Below, piece by piece: positions 40,067 through 51,851 of a DNA stretch of 51,927 nt. A model generated the notes under the pieces. It searched no databases and was not told where the DNA came from. It saw nothing but the letters and a program-made list of their open reading frames with translations. Within the stretch, counting starts at the first letter, position 1, and every line of letters begins with the position of its first letter. The stretch is from an uncultured Anaeroplasmataceae bacterium. GTDB taxonomy: Bacteria > Bacillota_I > Bacilli_A > Acholeplasmatales > Anaeroplasmataceae. Location of the stretch: NCBI GenBank assembly GCA_947589245.1, contig CANQBD010000011.1, positions 1 through 51,927 on the forward strand, given 5' to 3'. The position numbers were made by a program, and so were the translations under genes.

Positions 40067-41200
40067 ATGAAGAAGATTATAATTATCTATAATGCTATTC
40101 TTTTTAGTATCATTACTTTAGGACTTGTGATGATATATTCAGCTTCTAGTATTTGGGCTGAATATAAGACAGGTAATGAATTTTATTATCTTTATAGACA
40201 AGTTCTTTTTTTTATCATCGGTTTAGTAGGATATATTATTGCTAGTAAAATTGATTACCGCTTTTGGTTAAAACATGCTAATAAAATATTTATAATCTGT
40301 ATTCTTTTACTTATAATTGTCCTAATTCCAGGAATTGGAATAGTTAGAGGAGGGGCGCGTTCTTGGATTGGTATTGGTGAATTTTCTATTCAACCAGCTG
40401 AATTTATGAAATTAGGATTAATTATCTTTACTGCTAAATTTTTAGCCAAAAATGATGGTATTCTTAAAAAAAATCGTTACTTTTACTCGTATATGATTTT
40501 TGTTGGAATTATTTTTGGTTTAATTCTGCTGCAACCAGATTTTGGTAGTGGAATGATTATGGTAGCCAGCATTGTCTTTCTTTTATTTATAGGTGAGTTT
40601 CAAATTAAAAATATTTTTTTCGGAATAGTTGCAGCATTAATTGGTCTATCACTGATGATTTTAAGTGCTCCCTATCGTTTAGAAAGAATTATCTCTTTTC
40701 TTAATCCTTGGAAAGATCCCTTAGGAAGTGGCTTTCAAATAATCCAATCACTTTATGCCATATCACCAGCTTCTTTATTTGGTTATGGTCTATTAAATTC
40801 TAAACAAAAATATTTCTTTTTACCAGAGCCAGGAAATGATTTTATTTTTGCGATAATTGTTGAAGAACTAGGAATAATTGGAGGAATAATTCTAATTCTG
40901 CTTTTTGCCACTTTAATCTATTTAGGCTATCGGCTAGCTAGGTCATTAAAAGATAAATTTGCAGCTTATATGGTAGCTGGCTTTACATCGCTTTTAATGA
41001 TTCAGGTTTTTATTAATATTGCTGTTGTCATAGGGCTTATTCCTGTAACAGGTGTGACCTTACCTTTCGTTTCTTATGGTGGTTCAAGCTTAGTAATATC
41101 AATGTTTATGATGGGAATTATCTGCAATGTTTTAATTAAAGGTGAAAAAGATTTAAGCTTTGAATTTAATCAATATAAAGTAAAAAGGGCCAAAAAATAA
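40067..41200 (+). CDS. ftsW: FtsW/SpoVE-type SEDS glycosyltransferase
   Basis: This 377-aa membrane protein of the SEDS family polymerises lipid II into glycan strands together with a partner PBP. It has about ten membrane segments. Family motifs are GGARSWIGIGEFSIQPAEFM (about 102-121), GSGFQIIQSLYAI (near 220), PEPGNDFIFAIIVEELG (near 250) and LPFVSYGGSSLV (near 325). The combination of PEPGNDFIFAI and VTGVTLPFVSYGGSS favours FtsW/SpoVE over RodA. GGTGAT precedes the start. It is transcribed alone and divergently from the Fur operon. Whether it serves division, sporulation or elongation cannot be fixed from sequence. Confidence 0.85.
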   Translation: MKKIIIIYNAILFSIITLGLVMIYSASSIWAEYKTGNEFYYLYRQVLFFIIGLVGYIIASKIDYRFWLKHANKIFIICILLLIIVLIPGIGIVRGGARSWIGIGEFSIQPAEFMKLGLIIFTAKFLAKNDGILKKNRYFYSYMIFVGIIFGLILLQPDFGSGMIMVASIVFLLFIGEFQIKNIFFGIVAALIGLSLMILSAPYRLERIISFLNPWKDPLGSGFQIIQSLYAISPASLFGYGLLNSKQKYFFLPEPGNDFIFAIIVEELGIIGGIILILLFATLIYLGYRLARSLKDKFAAYMVAGFTSLLMIQVFINIAVVIGLIPVTGVTLPFVSYGGSSLVISMFMMGIICNVLIKGEKDLSFEFNQYKVKRAKK

Positions 41201-41213
41201 TTTGGTCCTTTTC
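41183..41213. terminator. bidirectional terminator
   Basis: AAAAGGGCCAAA and TTTGGTCCTTTT pair across six bases with one G-T. It overlaps the end of the ftsW-like gene and serves also the leftward DUF885 gene. Confidence 0.75.
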
Positions 41214-41216
41214 TTA

Positions 41217-43298
41217 TTAAAATTCAATGCCATAACGATGACAAGTCTTTTTCATATATTCCTCGTAGGTTTTATGTAATTCCCCTAAGCTTGTCCATCC
41301 TTTAGATAACAGCATAGTATTAAATTCAATCTCATCATAATGGTCACCTAATATCTCTTGAGCCTCCTGGTGAAGATTATAAAAATACAATTTACCATAA
41401 CCATAAGCAGCATAACCAGCTGGCATTTCAATCAATAAATTATAAATTTCTTCAGCGGCTGAGGAATCATAACCATTAGAATCTAAGTATTTGGCAACTT
41501 GTCTCAATGTCCAACCTTGATAATGAATTCCCACATCTAGACGAGTTTCTAATAAATATCCTGATAAGATATTATAATAAAGATATTTAATAACATCATA
41601 TAATTCACCAGGAGCTGTATTTTCTAAAGCATATTCATAAAGCTTCAATTCTACATAAGTTGCCCAACCTTCACCATGTGCAGTAGATGACATAATCTTT
41701 GATAGGTTATGAATATCTAGTTGTTTAGAAAAACAATAAGCATATAAATGTCCAGGATAACCTTCATGAGCAAGTGTACCTAAAACATCATTACTATCAC
41801 CTAATTTAGTTGGATTTAAGGTAATGTATTCTAAATTAAAATTATCCAAAGCTGATTTCATATAATAGGCTACCGCATTAGATACTTTAGCTGAAGCATC
41901 ATCCATTTCTTTAATTGTTATGGCTGGGGAATAGTCTAGCTCAGGTACAATTGTTTTAGCAAATTCTTTTAAGTATTCTAGCATTTCATCTGGGGTACCA
42001 GAAAAAATTGTATTACGGCTTAATAGTCTATTTAATGCTGACATTGTTTGAATCCTATATTTACTAATTATATTATTTAATTGATGTTCAACCAATGGGA
42101 AAGTATCAGCAATTGCTGAATCTAATTCATTAATATATTCATCAATATCAAAATCATCTAAACCTAGTAAATAATCAAGTTCTAATTCAAAAAGATCACT
42201 ACCCTTTTCATAAGTAGCCCAATAGCCTTCATCTTTACTAGCTAATTTTCCAAGATTTTCCTTTAAACCTGCTTTTAAAATTTTCACACCCTCAATAAAA
42301 TAATCATTGATAGCATCTGCAATTTGTTTTTTATAATTATTCTTTTCCGTATCACTTAAAAAAGTTAAACCATCAATTTTAGTCTGTAAAACATCTTGTA
42401 AATAATAATATTCATTTTGCTCAGGATTGTGAGAAGCTAATATATCATCAAGATAATCAATCATAGCATTTAAAGTATAGTCAGATAAAGCATATCCAGC
42501 TAAAGCCTTGTCATTTACAAATTCAACATATGAAGCAAAAGCTTCTTTAGTTGATGTTATAAAATTAACAACATCATCAACATCAGCTTTTTCTCTAAGG
42601 GTATAAGCTTCCATATATGTGCCAAAATCAGCTACATAACCTCCAAACTGATCAACATATGTTAATTCCATAAATGCTACATCATCAGAAATATTATAAT
42701 AGCTAAGTTGATAATTTAAAAAATCTTCTATTTGATTATAGGCAATCTGTTGGCGACTACTTAAAGCATAATCCTTATAGCTAGTTAGTTCATCTAAAAG
42801 CTCTTTAAAAGTTTCACGGGATTCTAAAATATCAGCATCTGTAATATGAGAATAGGTGTACCAACTTGCCTCATATCTTTCTAAACCAAAATCACTTGGT
42901 ACTTCACAAAAAATATTAACAGATAATTGATCTCCTTCTAAATACATCACAAGAAAATCATCTAAATATTGTTCAAAGGCCTCATTATCTGGATTATCGA
43001 TAGTCATTGTGGCCCGAAGTTCTTTAACAACATTATCAGTCGATGTTTCTTTAATGCTGGCAGTTGCATAGTAGTTCCCGGTATCAGTTCCAGTATTATT
43101 TTCGTAAACTACTGTGTAACCTCCTGGTAAATTATCAACATATATACTATGAGCATTGCCATCATAAACAAATGTTTCATCTTCAAAAACAATTTGGTCA
43201 ATTCCTTCATTGTTATTACAAGCAACTAAAGCAAATGAACTTGCTGATAAAACAAAAATCAAGCAAAAAATTAATAATATCTTCTTAATAACTTTCAT
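41217..43298 (-). CDS. DUF885-family lipoprotein with MBG-like N-terminal domain
   Basis: This protein of about 693 aa has a lipoprotein signal (SSFALVACNNNE) and so lies outside the membrane. An MBG-like beta domain (IVFEDETFVYDGNAHSIYVD, then GTDTGNYYATASI) covers about 35-100. The main part is the DUF885 family, a putative metallopeptidase group. The motif LAHEGYPGHLYAYCF (near 508) has the HExxxxH-like zinc ligands, and HGEGWATYVELKLYEY follows (near 545). I choose ATG 43298, since GGAGGAG precedes it; the TTG at 43316 overlaps that site. It lies 18 bases downstream of an SGNH esterase gene, so the two are probably co-transcribed. The substrate is unknown. Confidence 0.8.
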   Translation of the reverse strand: MKVIKKILLIFCLIFVLSASSFALVACNNNEGIDQIVFEDETFVYDGNAHSIYVDNLPGGYTVVYENNTGTDTGNYYATASIKETSTDNVVKELRATMTIDNPDNEAFEQYLDDFLVMYLEGDQLSVNIFCEVPSDFGLERYEASWYTYSHITDADILESRETFKELLDELTSYKDYALSSRQQIAYNQIEDFLNYQLSYYNISDDVAFMELTYVDQFGGYVADFGTYMEAYTLREKADVDDVVNFITSTKEAFASYVEFVNDKALAGYALSDYTLNAMIDYLDDILASHNPEQNEYYYLQDVLQTKIDGLTFLSDTEKNNYKKQIADAINDYFIEGVKILKAGLKENLGKLASKDEGYWATYEKGSDLFELELDYLLGLDDFDIDEYINELDSAIADTFPLVEHQLNNIISKYRIQTMSALNRLLSRNTIFSGTPDEMLEYLKEFAKTIVPELDYSPAITIKEMDDASAKVSNAVAYYMKSALDNFNLEYITLNPTKLGDSNDVLGTLAHEGYPGHLYAYCFSKQLDIHNLSKIMSSTAHGEGWATYVELKLYEYALENTAPGELYDVIKYLYYNILSGYLLETRLDVGIHYQGWTLRQVAKYLDSNGYDSSAAEEIYNLLIEMPAGYAAYGYGKLYFYNLHQEAQEILGDHYDEIEFNTMLLSKGWTSLGELHKTYEEYMKKTCHRYGIEF

Positions 43299-43316
43299 TT
43301 CTTTCTTCTCCTCCAA

Positions 43317-44030
43317 TTAATCTATTAACATTTTTTCATCAATTTTAGCTTTATGAGCTAAATCTAAGAAACAATTTTTAATTGGATCATCAGTTTTAGC
43401 CACAGCTCTTACAAACAATTCGGCTATGGTCACAGCTCCTTCATAACGAAGATGTGAATGATCATCTTTACCTTGAGGATAATTTTCAAAAACATTTTCC
43501 CCAAATATCATATGGAATTTTTTTGTTCCCTCTTCACCAATTCTAGTATATAAATCGCGTGTTAAAGTATTTAAATCAATGCAGGTATAACCATTCTTTT
43601 TAGCAAAATCTAACATAGCTTGAGGATAGTCACCATGAGTATTAACACAAAAACCATTTTCAAATTTATGGCGAGTAATAGAAGTTACAAAAACAATATG
43701 AGCACCTTTTTTTTCAACTTCGTTGGCAAAATAAGCTAAATTTTCTTGATATGTACCATAAGGAACTGTATAACGAGACAAATCAGATTGCTTTTCATCA
43801 TTATGACCAAACTGACATATGACAAAATCACCAGCACTTAAACGATTAAGAATGACTTGAAAACGACCTTCATCAAGAAAACTTTTAGTACTGCGACCAT
43901 TTTCAGCATGATCTTCAATCAACCATTCATTTTTAGTGAAAAGATGAAGAACTTGCCCCCAACCAACTTGAGGATAACTATAAATATTATTATATTTCAT
44001 AGTTGAATCACCCATCATAAAAATTTTCAT
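43317..44030 (-). CDS. SGNH hydrolase of the rhamnogalacturonan acetylesterase type
   Basis: This 237-aa enzyme is a GDSL/SGNH esterase, which removes acyl groups (usually acetyl) from carbohydrates. Block I is MMGDSTM (catalytic Ser near residue 8), block II has Gly in ENGRSTKSFLDEGRF, block III is CQFGHNDEK (Asn), and block V is DDHSHLRYEG (Asp and His). The arrangement matches the rhamnogalacturonan acetylesterase-like clade. No signal peptide is present, so it acts in the cytoplasm, on imported sugars. I choose ATG 44030, since AAAGGAAG lies upstream; an in-frame ATG at 44048 has no site. The DUF885 gene follows. Confidence 0.85.
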   Translation of the reverse strand: MKIFMMGDSTMKYNNIYSYPQVGWGQVLHLFTKNEWLIEDHAENGRSTKSFLDEGRFQVILNRLSAGDFVICQFGHNDEKQSDLSRYTVPYGTYQENLAYFANEVEKKGAHIVFVTSITRHKFENGFCVNTHGDYPQAMLDFAKKNGYTCIDLNTLTRDLYTRIGEEGTKKFHMIFGENVFENYPQGKDDHSHLRYEGAVTIAELFVRAVAKTDDPIKNCFLDLAHKAKIDEKMLID

Positions 44031-44056
44031 ATTAATTCTTCCTTTCATAGCAAATA

Positions 44057-44077
44057 AAGAGGGTTTAGAACCCTCTT
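44057..44077 (-). terminator. terminator of rpsU
   Basis: AAGAGGGTT (44057-44065) and AACCCTCTT (44069-44077) form a 9-bp stem with a 3-base loop, 5 bases after the rpsU stop. Confidence 0.88.
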
Positions 44078-44082
44078 ATATT

Positions 44083-44256
44083 TTACTTATATTTCTTTCT
44101 AGCCTCTTGACGCTTTTGTTTGCGTTGATCACTAGGCTTCAAATAGTATTGACGTTTCTTCGCCTCTTGAAGGTTACCAGATCTTGAAACATCACGCTTA
44201 AAACGACGTAATGCATCATCGATGCTTTCTTTTTCACGTACAACAATTTTTGGCAT
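44083..44256 (-). CDS. rpsU: 30S ribosomal protein S21
   Basis: This 57-aa basic protein is S21 of the small ribosomal subunit ([20 protein letters not shown], then [17 protein letters not shown]). I start at ATG 44256, where AAGGAGG (44263-44269) gives a perfect ribosome binding site. The open frame runs further upstream to 44379, but that part does not resemble S21. It has its own promoter at 44292-44320 and a strong terminator. The gene lies directly downstream of mtaB, a linkage known in Firmicutes. Confidence 0.95.
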   Translation of the reverse strand: MPKIVVREKESIDDALRRFKRDVSRSGNLQEAKKRQYYLKPSDQRKQKRQEARKKYK

Positions 44257-44291
44257 CACTAAGCCTCCTTCCAAGGACGAATTCCTTAAAT

Positions 44292-44320
44292 ATTTTACAT
44301 CAAACAAAAATAAATGTAAA
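44292..44320 (-). promoter_or_regulatory. promoter of rpsU
   Basis: TTTACA (44315-44320), 17 bases and TAAAAT (44292-44297) on the minus strand, in the gap between mtaB and rpsU. Confidence 0.65.
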
Positions 44321-44362
44321 GTTTTTTTTATCCTTTTTTTACAAATTATGCTGTAAAACGCT

Positions 44363-45655
44363 TTAAATAATATCACCATAAAGCTTTCCAGCTTTAAGTT
44401 CCCTAATTACAACCCTGATATTTTTACCAATCAGCTTAGATTCAAACGGTACTAAAACCTCTAAATAATTAGATGTATGCCCATACATAAAACCTTCATT
44501 TATTTCATGCTCAACAATTAATTCTACTTCCTCACCAATAAATTTAAGAGCATATTCTTTTTCCAGCTTTGTTGATAAACTAATAAGCTTTCTAGCTCTT
44601 TCCTTTTTGACAGATTCATTTACTTGAGGCATATCAACAGCTTTTGTTCCTGAACGTGCAGAAAATGGAAAGACATGAATTTTACTAAAAGCTATTTCTT
44701 CTGAAAAGCTTAATGTTTGATTAAAATCCTCATCACTTTCATAAGGAAAACCAACAATAATATCAGTTGATATCGAGATATTTGGTCTAGCAGCTCTAAT
44801 TTTAGCAATTTTAGCTCTAAAAAAATTCAAATCATATCTTCTTTCCATTTTTTCTAAAATATAATTACTGCCTGCTTGCAAAGGTAAATGGAGATGATTT
44901 GCTAAAATTGGGTTGGTACGCATTAATTCAATAAATTCTTCATCAATTTCATTTATTTCAATCGAAGATAATCTTAGTCGTTTTAATTTTGGAACCTCAG
45001 CTAATATTCTTTTAATTAAACCTGTAAGATTAAGACCATTGTCATTATATTTGCCTGTATGAATTCCAGCTAAAACGACCTCTAAATAGCCGTTTTCTGT
45101 AATCCGTTTTAATTCGGCAATGACATCATCCGCCTTTTTGGAACGAACAGGTCCACGAGCGAATGGAATAATACAATAAGCACAAAAATTCTCACAGCCA
45201 TCCTCAATTTTGACAAAGGCTCTAGTATGATCATAGCTTGTTACTTCCAATTTTTCATAATTATGTTCATTTAAGATATCGATACGTTTGATTTTTTTAG
45301 CTATTTCTTTATCAATAAGTTTTTCTTCTAAAAGTTCAATAATCTCTAGTTTATTGCCATTACCAACCAAAATATCAATTTCTTCAAGATCATCTACCTG
45401 CTTATTTGTTTGACTATAACAGCCCATAACACATAAAACAGCATCCTTGTTCAATCTAGCCATTCTTTTAATGATTTTACGACTTTTAGCATCAGCCATA
45501 TTAGTCACTGAGCAAGTATTAACAATAAAAGCATCACAATCACTACTTGGCTCAACAACTTCATAGCCACGCTTAAGTAATTCATTTTTTAAAGCGTTAG
45601 ATTCATAAATATTAACTTTACATCCAAGAGTTTGAAAGCCAATTTTCTTTTTCAT
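44363..45655 (-). CDS. mtaB: tRNA t6A37 methylthiotransferase MtaB
   Basis: This protein of about 430 aa converts t6A37 to ms2t6A in ANN-decoding tRNAs with a radical SAM mechanism and two 4Fe-4S clusters. The N-terminal MTTase domain has [10 protein letters not shown] (first Cys), NTCSVTN and MGCYSQ. The radical SAM triad is [19 protein letters not shown] (near 147-165). A C-terminal TRAM domain binds t[17 protein letters not shown] and the IPFARG motif point to MtaB rather than MiaB. The start ATG 45655 overlaps the rsmE stop (ATGA), so the two are translationally coupled. An upstream in-frame start at 45670 lies within rsmE and is less likely. Confidence 0.93.
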   Translation of the reverse strand: MKKKIGFQTLGCKVNIYESNALKNELLKRGYEVVEPSSDCDAFIVNTCSVTNMADAKSRKIIKRMARLNKDAVLCVMGCYSQTNKQVDDLEEIDILVGNGNKLEIIELLEEKLIDKEIAKKIKRIDILNEHNYEKLEVTSYDHTRAFVKIEDGCENFCAYCIIPFARGPVRSKKADDVIAELKRITENGYLEVVLAGIHTGKYNDNGLNLTGLIKRILAEVPKLKRLRLSSIEINEIDEEFIELMRTNPILANHLHLPLQAGSNYILEKMERRYDLNFFRAKIAKIRAARPNISISTDIIVGFPYESDEDFNQTLSFSEEIAFSKIHVFPFSARSGTKAVDMPQVNESVKKERARKLISLSTKLEKEYALKFIGEEVELIVEHEINEGFMYGHTSNYLEVLVPFESKLIGKNIRVVIRELKAGKLYGDII

Positions 45656-46389
45656 TCTTCTAATTCCCACTCATAGCTAATTGCTGACATAACATAAAAA
45701 ACAACCGTTTCAGTTCTTAAAATACGTGGTCCTAGACCAACCTTAATAAATCCTTGTTTTTCAAGGTGGATTATTTCTTCTTCTTCAATTCCACCTTCTG
45801 GACCAACAACAACAGCAATTTTACTTCCTTTTTTTAATTTTTTCACTTCTTGCTTAAAAGCAGTGAATTGCTTTGCTTTAGCTGTTTCTTCATAACAAAC
45901 TAATTTCACATCATACATGCTAAAATCTATTTTTTTTAAATCTTTTATATCCATGACCTCAGGAACAATATCTCTAAAAGATTGTTCAGCAGCTTCTTTG
46001 GCTATTTTATTAAATCTTGCAAGTTTATTATTCTTCTTATTTTCAACCAATTTAAAAATTGAACGTTTCATCAATGTAGGATGAAAATCGTAGACTCCTA
46101 ATTGAGTACCATATTTAATAATATTTTCTAATTTATCAGCTTTAGGATAGCCTTGAAATAATGATACAAAAAACGGCAATTCAAAATTGCCATCTTTCTC
46201 ACTTATTATTTCAAATTCAACTTCCTTATTTTTAATCCCGGTAATTTCTGCAAGATAAGTCTTACCAGATACACCAATTAAAAATTGCTCTTTAACTTTC
46301 CCTCTTAAAACATTAATTATTTGAAAAGCCACTTCATTAGTTAATATTTTAGAAGAAAACTCCAAATCTGAAATAAAATATTTTTGCAT
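45652..46389 (-). CDS. rsmE: 16S rRNA m3U1498 methyltransferase RsmE
   Basis: This 245-aa SPOUT-class enzyme methylates N3 of U1498 in 16S rRNA. The N-terminal PUA-like domain (about 1-70) precedes the SPOUT domain with the trefoil-knot motifs VVGPEGGIEEEEI (about 193-205) and LGPRILRTETVVFYVMSAI (about 218-236), which bind S-adenosylmethionine. AAEQSFRDIVPEV (about 132-144) corresponds to the conserved AxEQSxR motif. Length is normal. It precedes mtaB with a 4-base overlap, and follows a small membrane protein gene by 1 base. Confidence 0.93.
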   Translation of the reverse strand: MQKYFISDLEFSSKILTNEVAFQIINVLRGKVKEQFLIGVSGKTYLAEITGIKNKEVEFEIISEKDGNFELPFFVSLFQGYPKADKLENIIKYGTQLGVYDFHPTLMKRSIFKLVENKKNNKLARFNKIAKEAAEQSFRDIVPEVMDIKDLKKIDFSMYDVKLVCYEETAKAKQFTAFKQEVKKLKKGSKIAVVVGPEGGIEEEEIIHLEKQGFIKVGLGPRILRTETVVFYVMSAISYEWELEE

Positions 46390-46390
46390 A

Positions 46391-46954
46391 TTATTGAGCC
46401 TTATATCTACGATAATGAATTAATAAAACTGGTAATAAAATTGTTGCGATAACAAATAAACCAATTATTGGTCCAGCAAGCCATATAAATTGTGAAGATT
46501 CTAAGCCATTAGTTGATAGCACAGCAATTGTCCATAGCATAAAAACTAAATAAGCAAAATAAACACCTAAACCGACAAAATAAGAGATATTAATTGGTAG
46601 ACTCTTCTCATGAACATGAGCTTTCTTAACTAATTCATAATCCTCAGGCGTTAAATATTCAAGATATATAACATCATAAGCATAAGGTTGTAAATCATTT
46701 CTTTCATCGTCAGAACCCTTATTATCTTCAATTAAAGGACAAACATAAACTAATTCATTAGTTTCATTATTTTGATATAAATCATATAATCCTTTGTATT
46801 TCTTACCATAGGTCATTAATTTATATTTTGAAAAATCAAAGGTTGCCTCTTCTTTTTGTTCAAACAAGCCTAGCTCTACTTCATTTTTAGCCTTTAAGCT
46901 TTCTTGACGTTTTGTATCTTCAAATAACAATTTTTCATATTCTTTCATACTCAT
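46391..46954 (-). CDS. hypothetical membrane protein upstream of rsmE
   Basis: This 187-aa protein has a soluble, acidic N-terminal region (about 1-115; KEYEKLLFEDTKRQESL, then LMTYGKKYKGLYDLYQNNE) and two membrane segments near 124-147 and 153-178, followed by a basic tail. No family is recognised. It starts with an AGGAG site. Its stop is one base before rsmE, so it is the first gene of an operon with rsmE and mtaB. A function in translation or modification is not implied by position alone. Confidence 0.65.
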   Translation of the reverse strand: MSMKEYEKLLFEDTKRQESLKAKNEVELGLFEQKEEATFDFSKYKLMTYGKKYKGLYDLYQNNETNELVYVCPLIEDNKGSDDERNDLQPYAYDVIYLEYLTPEDYELVKKAHVHEKSLPINISYFVGLGVYFAYLVFMLWTIAVLSTNGLESSQFIWLAGPIIGLFVIATILLPVLLIHYRRYKAQ

Positions 46955-47020
46955 TATTCTCCTTAATAATTACAAAAATTATTATACCAATTTTATCGCT
47001 TTTTTGCAATAATTAACAAA

Positions 47021-47058
47021 AAAAGCTTAAGCAATAGAATTATATAACTTAAGCTTTT
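47021..47058 (-). terminator. terminator of the hrcA-dnaJ operon
   Basis: AAAAGCTTAAG (47021-47031) pairs with CTTAAGCTTTT (47048-47058). On the minus strand it is followed by further Ts, 6 bases after the dnaJ stop codon. Confidence 0.85.
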
Positions 47059-47063
47059 AATTT

Positions 47064-48188
47064 TTATTGAAATAAATCCTTAAATTTTTCCCAAGGAGAT
47101 TTTTTTTCTTTTCTTTCTACATTACCTAACTTTTCGAAAAGCTCTTTTTCTTCATTTGTTAGATTAGTAGGTGTTTCAACATGAACAATTACATATTGAT
47201 CACCCCGTGATGAAGAAGAGGTTTTAGGATTTTTAGTTCCTTTGCCTCGCAAACGGAATTTTGTTTCAGATTGGGTACCAGCTGGAATTTTTAGCATAAC
47301 GTGGCCATCAATTGTTGGTACTTCAATTGCATCACCTAAAGCAGCTTGAGTGAAACTGATTGGAACATTTAATAAAATGTCTTGCCCATCTCTAACGAAA
47401 TTTTTATGAGGAGTAACATTAAAATTTATATAAAGATCACCTGGACTACCACCATTTATGCCGGCCTCACCACAGCCTGCCATTCTAAGTGTCATACCTG
47501 TATCTATTCCTTCTGGAATTGTAACCTCAACATCCTTAGTTCTCTTAATCCGCCCTTTACCATTACAAACATCACATTTACGAGTAATTATTTTACCAGT
47601 TCCATTACATTCTGGACAAGTAGACTGAACAGTTGATTGACCAAAAATAGTCTGTTGACGAATAAAAACACGACCCTGACCATTACAACGTTTACATGTC
47701 TTGATATCAGATTTAGAATATGCACCTGTACCACCACAATTAGTACATTCATCATCAATAGTCAAACGTATCTTCTTTTTACAACCAAAGACCGCTTCTT
47801 CAAAAGTTATGGTCATGGTCTTCTCTACATCATTGCCTTGACGTGGGCCATTAGAACTACTCTTTGAACCACCACCAAAAAATGAGGAAAAAATATCTTC
47901 AAAACCACCAAAGCCTGAACCACCAAAGCCATTAAAACCACTAAAACCTGAGCCTCCTGCTCCACCCATTGAATCATCAAATCCAAATTGGTCGTAACGT
48001 GCTTTCTTTTGTTCATCAGATAAAGTATCATAAGCTTCATTTATTTCTTTAAATTTTTCTTCGGCACCAGGTTCTTTGTTTATATCAGGATGATATTGCT
48101 TAGCCAAAGTACGATAAGCTTTTTTTATCTCTTCTTGACTAGCACCTTTTTTTAAACCTAAGACCTCATAATAATCTTTTTTAGCCAT
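47064..48188 (-). CDS. dnaJ: chaperone protein DnaJ
   Basis: This 374-aa co-chaperone stimulates DnaK ATPase and delivers unfolded proteins. The J domain has [10 protein letters not shown] and the HPD motif in [10 protein letters not shown] (about 26-35). A Gly/Phe-rich region (about 75-110) follows, then four zinc-binding CxxCxGxG repeats ([32 protein letters not shown], about 150-215), then the C-terminal substrate-binding domains. I start at ATG 48188, with GAGGTGAAG upstream. The frame is open to 48236, but that part is not J-domain sequence. It is last in the heat-shock operon, before a strong terminator. Confidence 0.97.
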   Translation of the reverse strand: MAKKDYYEVLGLKKGASQEEIKKAYRTLAKQYHPDINKEPGAEEKFKEINEAYDTLSDEQKKARYDQFGFDDSMGGAGGSGFSGFNGFGGSGFGGFEDIFSSFFGGGSKSSSNGPRQGNDVEKTMTITFEEAVFGCKKKIRLTIDDECTNCGGTGAYSKSDIKTCKRCNGQGRVFIRQQTIFGQSTVQSTCPECNGTGKIITRKCDVCNGKGRIKRTKDVEVTIPEGIDTGMTLRMAGCGEAGINGGSPGDLYINFNVTPHKNFVRDGQDILLNVPISFTQAALGDAIEVPTIDGHVMLKIPAGTQSETKFRLRGKGTKNPKTSSSSRGDQYVIVHVETPTNLTNEEKELFEKLGNVERKEKKSPWEKFKDLFQ

Positions 48189-48208
48189 AAGCTTCACCTC
48201 ATAATTAT

Positions 48209-48232
48209 GAAGGGGCCAACAGTGGTCCCTTC
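48209..48232 (-). other. hairpin in the dnaK-dnaJ gap
   Basis: On the minus strand GAAGGGACCA and TGGCCCCTTC face each other across CTGT: a 10-bp stem with one mismatch. It lies between the dnaK stop and the dnaJ ribosome binding site without a T run. It may be a processing or translation-modulating structure. Confidence 0.5.
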
Positions 48233-48252
48233 GCATTCTAAAACTTTATTGA

Positions 48253-50660
<2,408 letters not shown>

Positions 50661-50670
50661 TTTTAATTAC

Positions 50671-51684
50671 CTACCTATTATATAATTTTGGCATGCTTTT
50701 TGCCACATACTCTAAAAGTGGAATTACACCACGATAATTCATACGGGTAGGGCCTACTAAAATTAATGTTCCATACTCATTATCATCAATATAATAAGGG
50801 ATAGTGACTATTGAGCAATCATCTAGACCATTGACATTTTCAGTACCAATATAAACCTTTAAATTGCCAGCTCCCGATTGAGCAAAATCACTAATCGCTT
50901 TATCATCAATAGCTTTCAAAATCTTTTGCATAATTTGATAATCTTGAAATTCTGGTTGATTAAATAATCTTGAAAGACCTGAATCATAAGTCTCAGTATT
51001 TAAGAATCTTGAAAAACCTTTAATCATAAAATTCAGGATATCATCTCTAAAATCAACCATTTGACGAATTCGTGGTTTTGAGGCCTCTTTTGAAAGAACC
51101 TCTCTTATTTCATATACAGAGTGACCATACATTGCATTGTCAAACATTTCGATAATCTTTAATAAATCATCTTGATTAAACCCTTGAGGAATTGTAATTT
51201 TTTGGGATTGAACTAAACCAGAATTAGTAACAATCAGCATTACAGCCTCCTTGTTTGAAAGTGGAACAATCTCCATTTTCATTACTTTAGCAAAATCAGC
51301 ACTTGAACCTAGAATTATTGCATAATAACCAGTAAGTTCACTTAAGAAATCGGCAATTTTCTTTAATGCATCTTCTTTAGATAGATTTTTATCATCAAAT
51401 ATTTCATCTATATACTTAAAGTACTCTAATACTGTCTCATCTCTAATGATTAAATTATCAACATAATAACGATAACCCATCTCAGAAGGTATGCGGCCTG
51501 AAGATGTATGGGTTTTTTCTAAATAACCATTTTCTTCTAAATCTTGCATGTCATAACGAATCGTTGCCGAAGAAAAATCTAGATATGGCTTTTCAGTTAA
51601 AGTTTTTGAACCAATCGGTTCATTACTTGTGACATAATCTTCAATAATCGCTTTAAGTATCAATTTTTGACGATCGGATAACAT
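50671..51684 (-). CDS. hrcA: heat-inducible transcription repressor HrcA
   Basis: This protein of about 337 aa binds CIRCE operators and represses heat-shock genes. An N-terminal winged helix (LSDRQKLILKAIIEDYVTSN, then EPIGSKTLTE and SSATIRYDMQDLEENGYLEK) is followed by HTSSGRIPSEMGYRYYVD, a hallmark of HrcA, and a GAF-like dimerisation domain. I choose ATG 51684, 7 bases after GAGGTG; an adjacent in-frame GTG at 51687 is 4 bases from it. It heads the grpE-dnaK-dnaJ operon with two CIRCE-like dyads upstream and should also act on clpB at 34.2 kb. Confidence 0.96.
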   Translation of the reverse strand: MLSDRQKLILKAIIEDYVTSNEPIGSKTLTEKPYLDFSSATIRYDMQDLEENGYLEKTHTSSGRIPSEMGYRYYVDNLIIRDETVLEYFKYIDEIFDDKNLSKEDALKKIADFLSELTGYYAIILGSSADFAKVMKMEIVPLSNKEAVMLIVTNSGLVQSQKITIPQGFNQDDLLKIIEMFDNAMYGHSVYEIREVLSKEASKPRIRQMVDFRDDILNFMIKGFSRFLNTETYDSGLSRLFNQPEFQDYQIMQKILKAIDDKAISDFAQSGAGNLKVYIGTENVNGLDDCSIVTIPYYIDDNEYGTLILVGPTRMNYRGVIPLLEYVAKSMPKLYNR

Positions 51685-51703
51685 CACTTATCACCTCGTT
51701 TTT

Positions 51704-51775
51704 TTGCACTCTATTTCCGCAAGTGCAATTATATTATAAAACATTCTTTTGGCACTGTCAATGAAAAAGTGCTAA
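51704..51775 (-). promoter_or_regulatory. hrcA promoter with two CIRCE-type dyads
   Basis: TTGACA (51756-51761), 17 bases and TATAAT (51733-51738) form a consensus promoter on the minus strand. The first CIRCE covers 51749-51775 (plus strand: TTGGCACTG, 9 bases, AAGTGCTAA). A second, looser copy lies between promoter and start: TTGCACT (51704-51710) and AGTGCAA (51722-51728). Confidence 0.9.
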
Positions 51776-51851
51776 AAACTTAACTATTTTTATTATAATC
51801 ATTTTAATTCAATTTTATAACTAAAACAGGAAAAATAAAAAGACCTGATAT

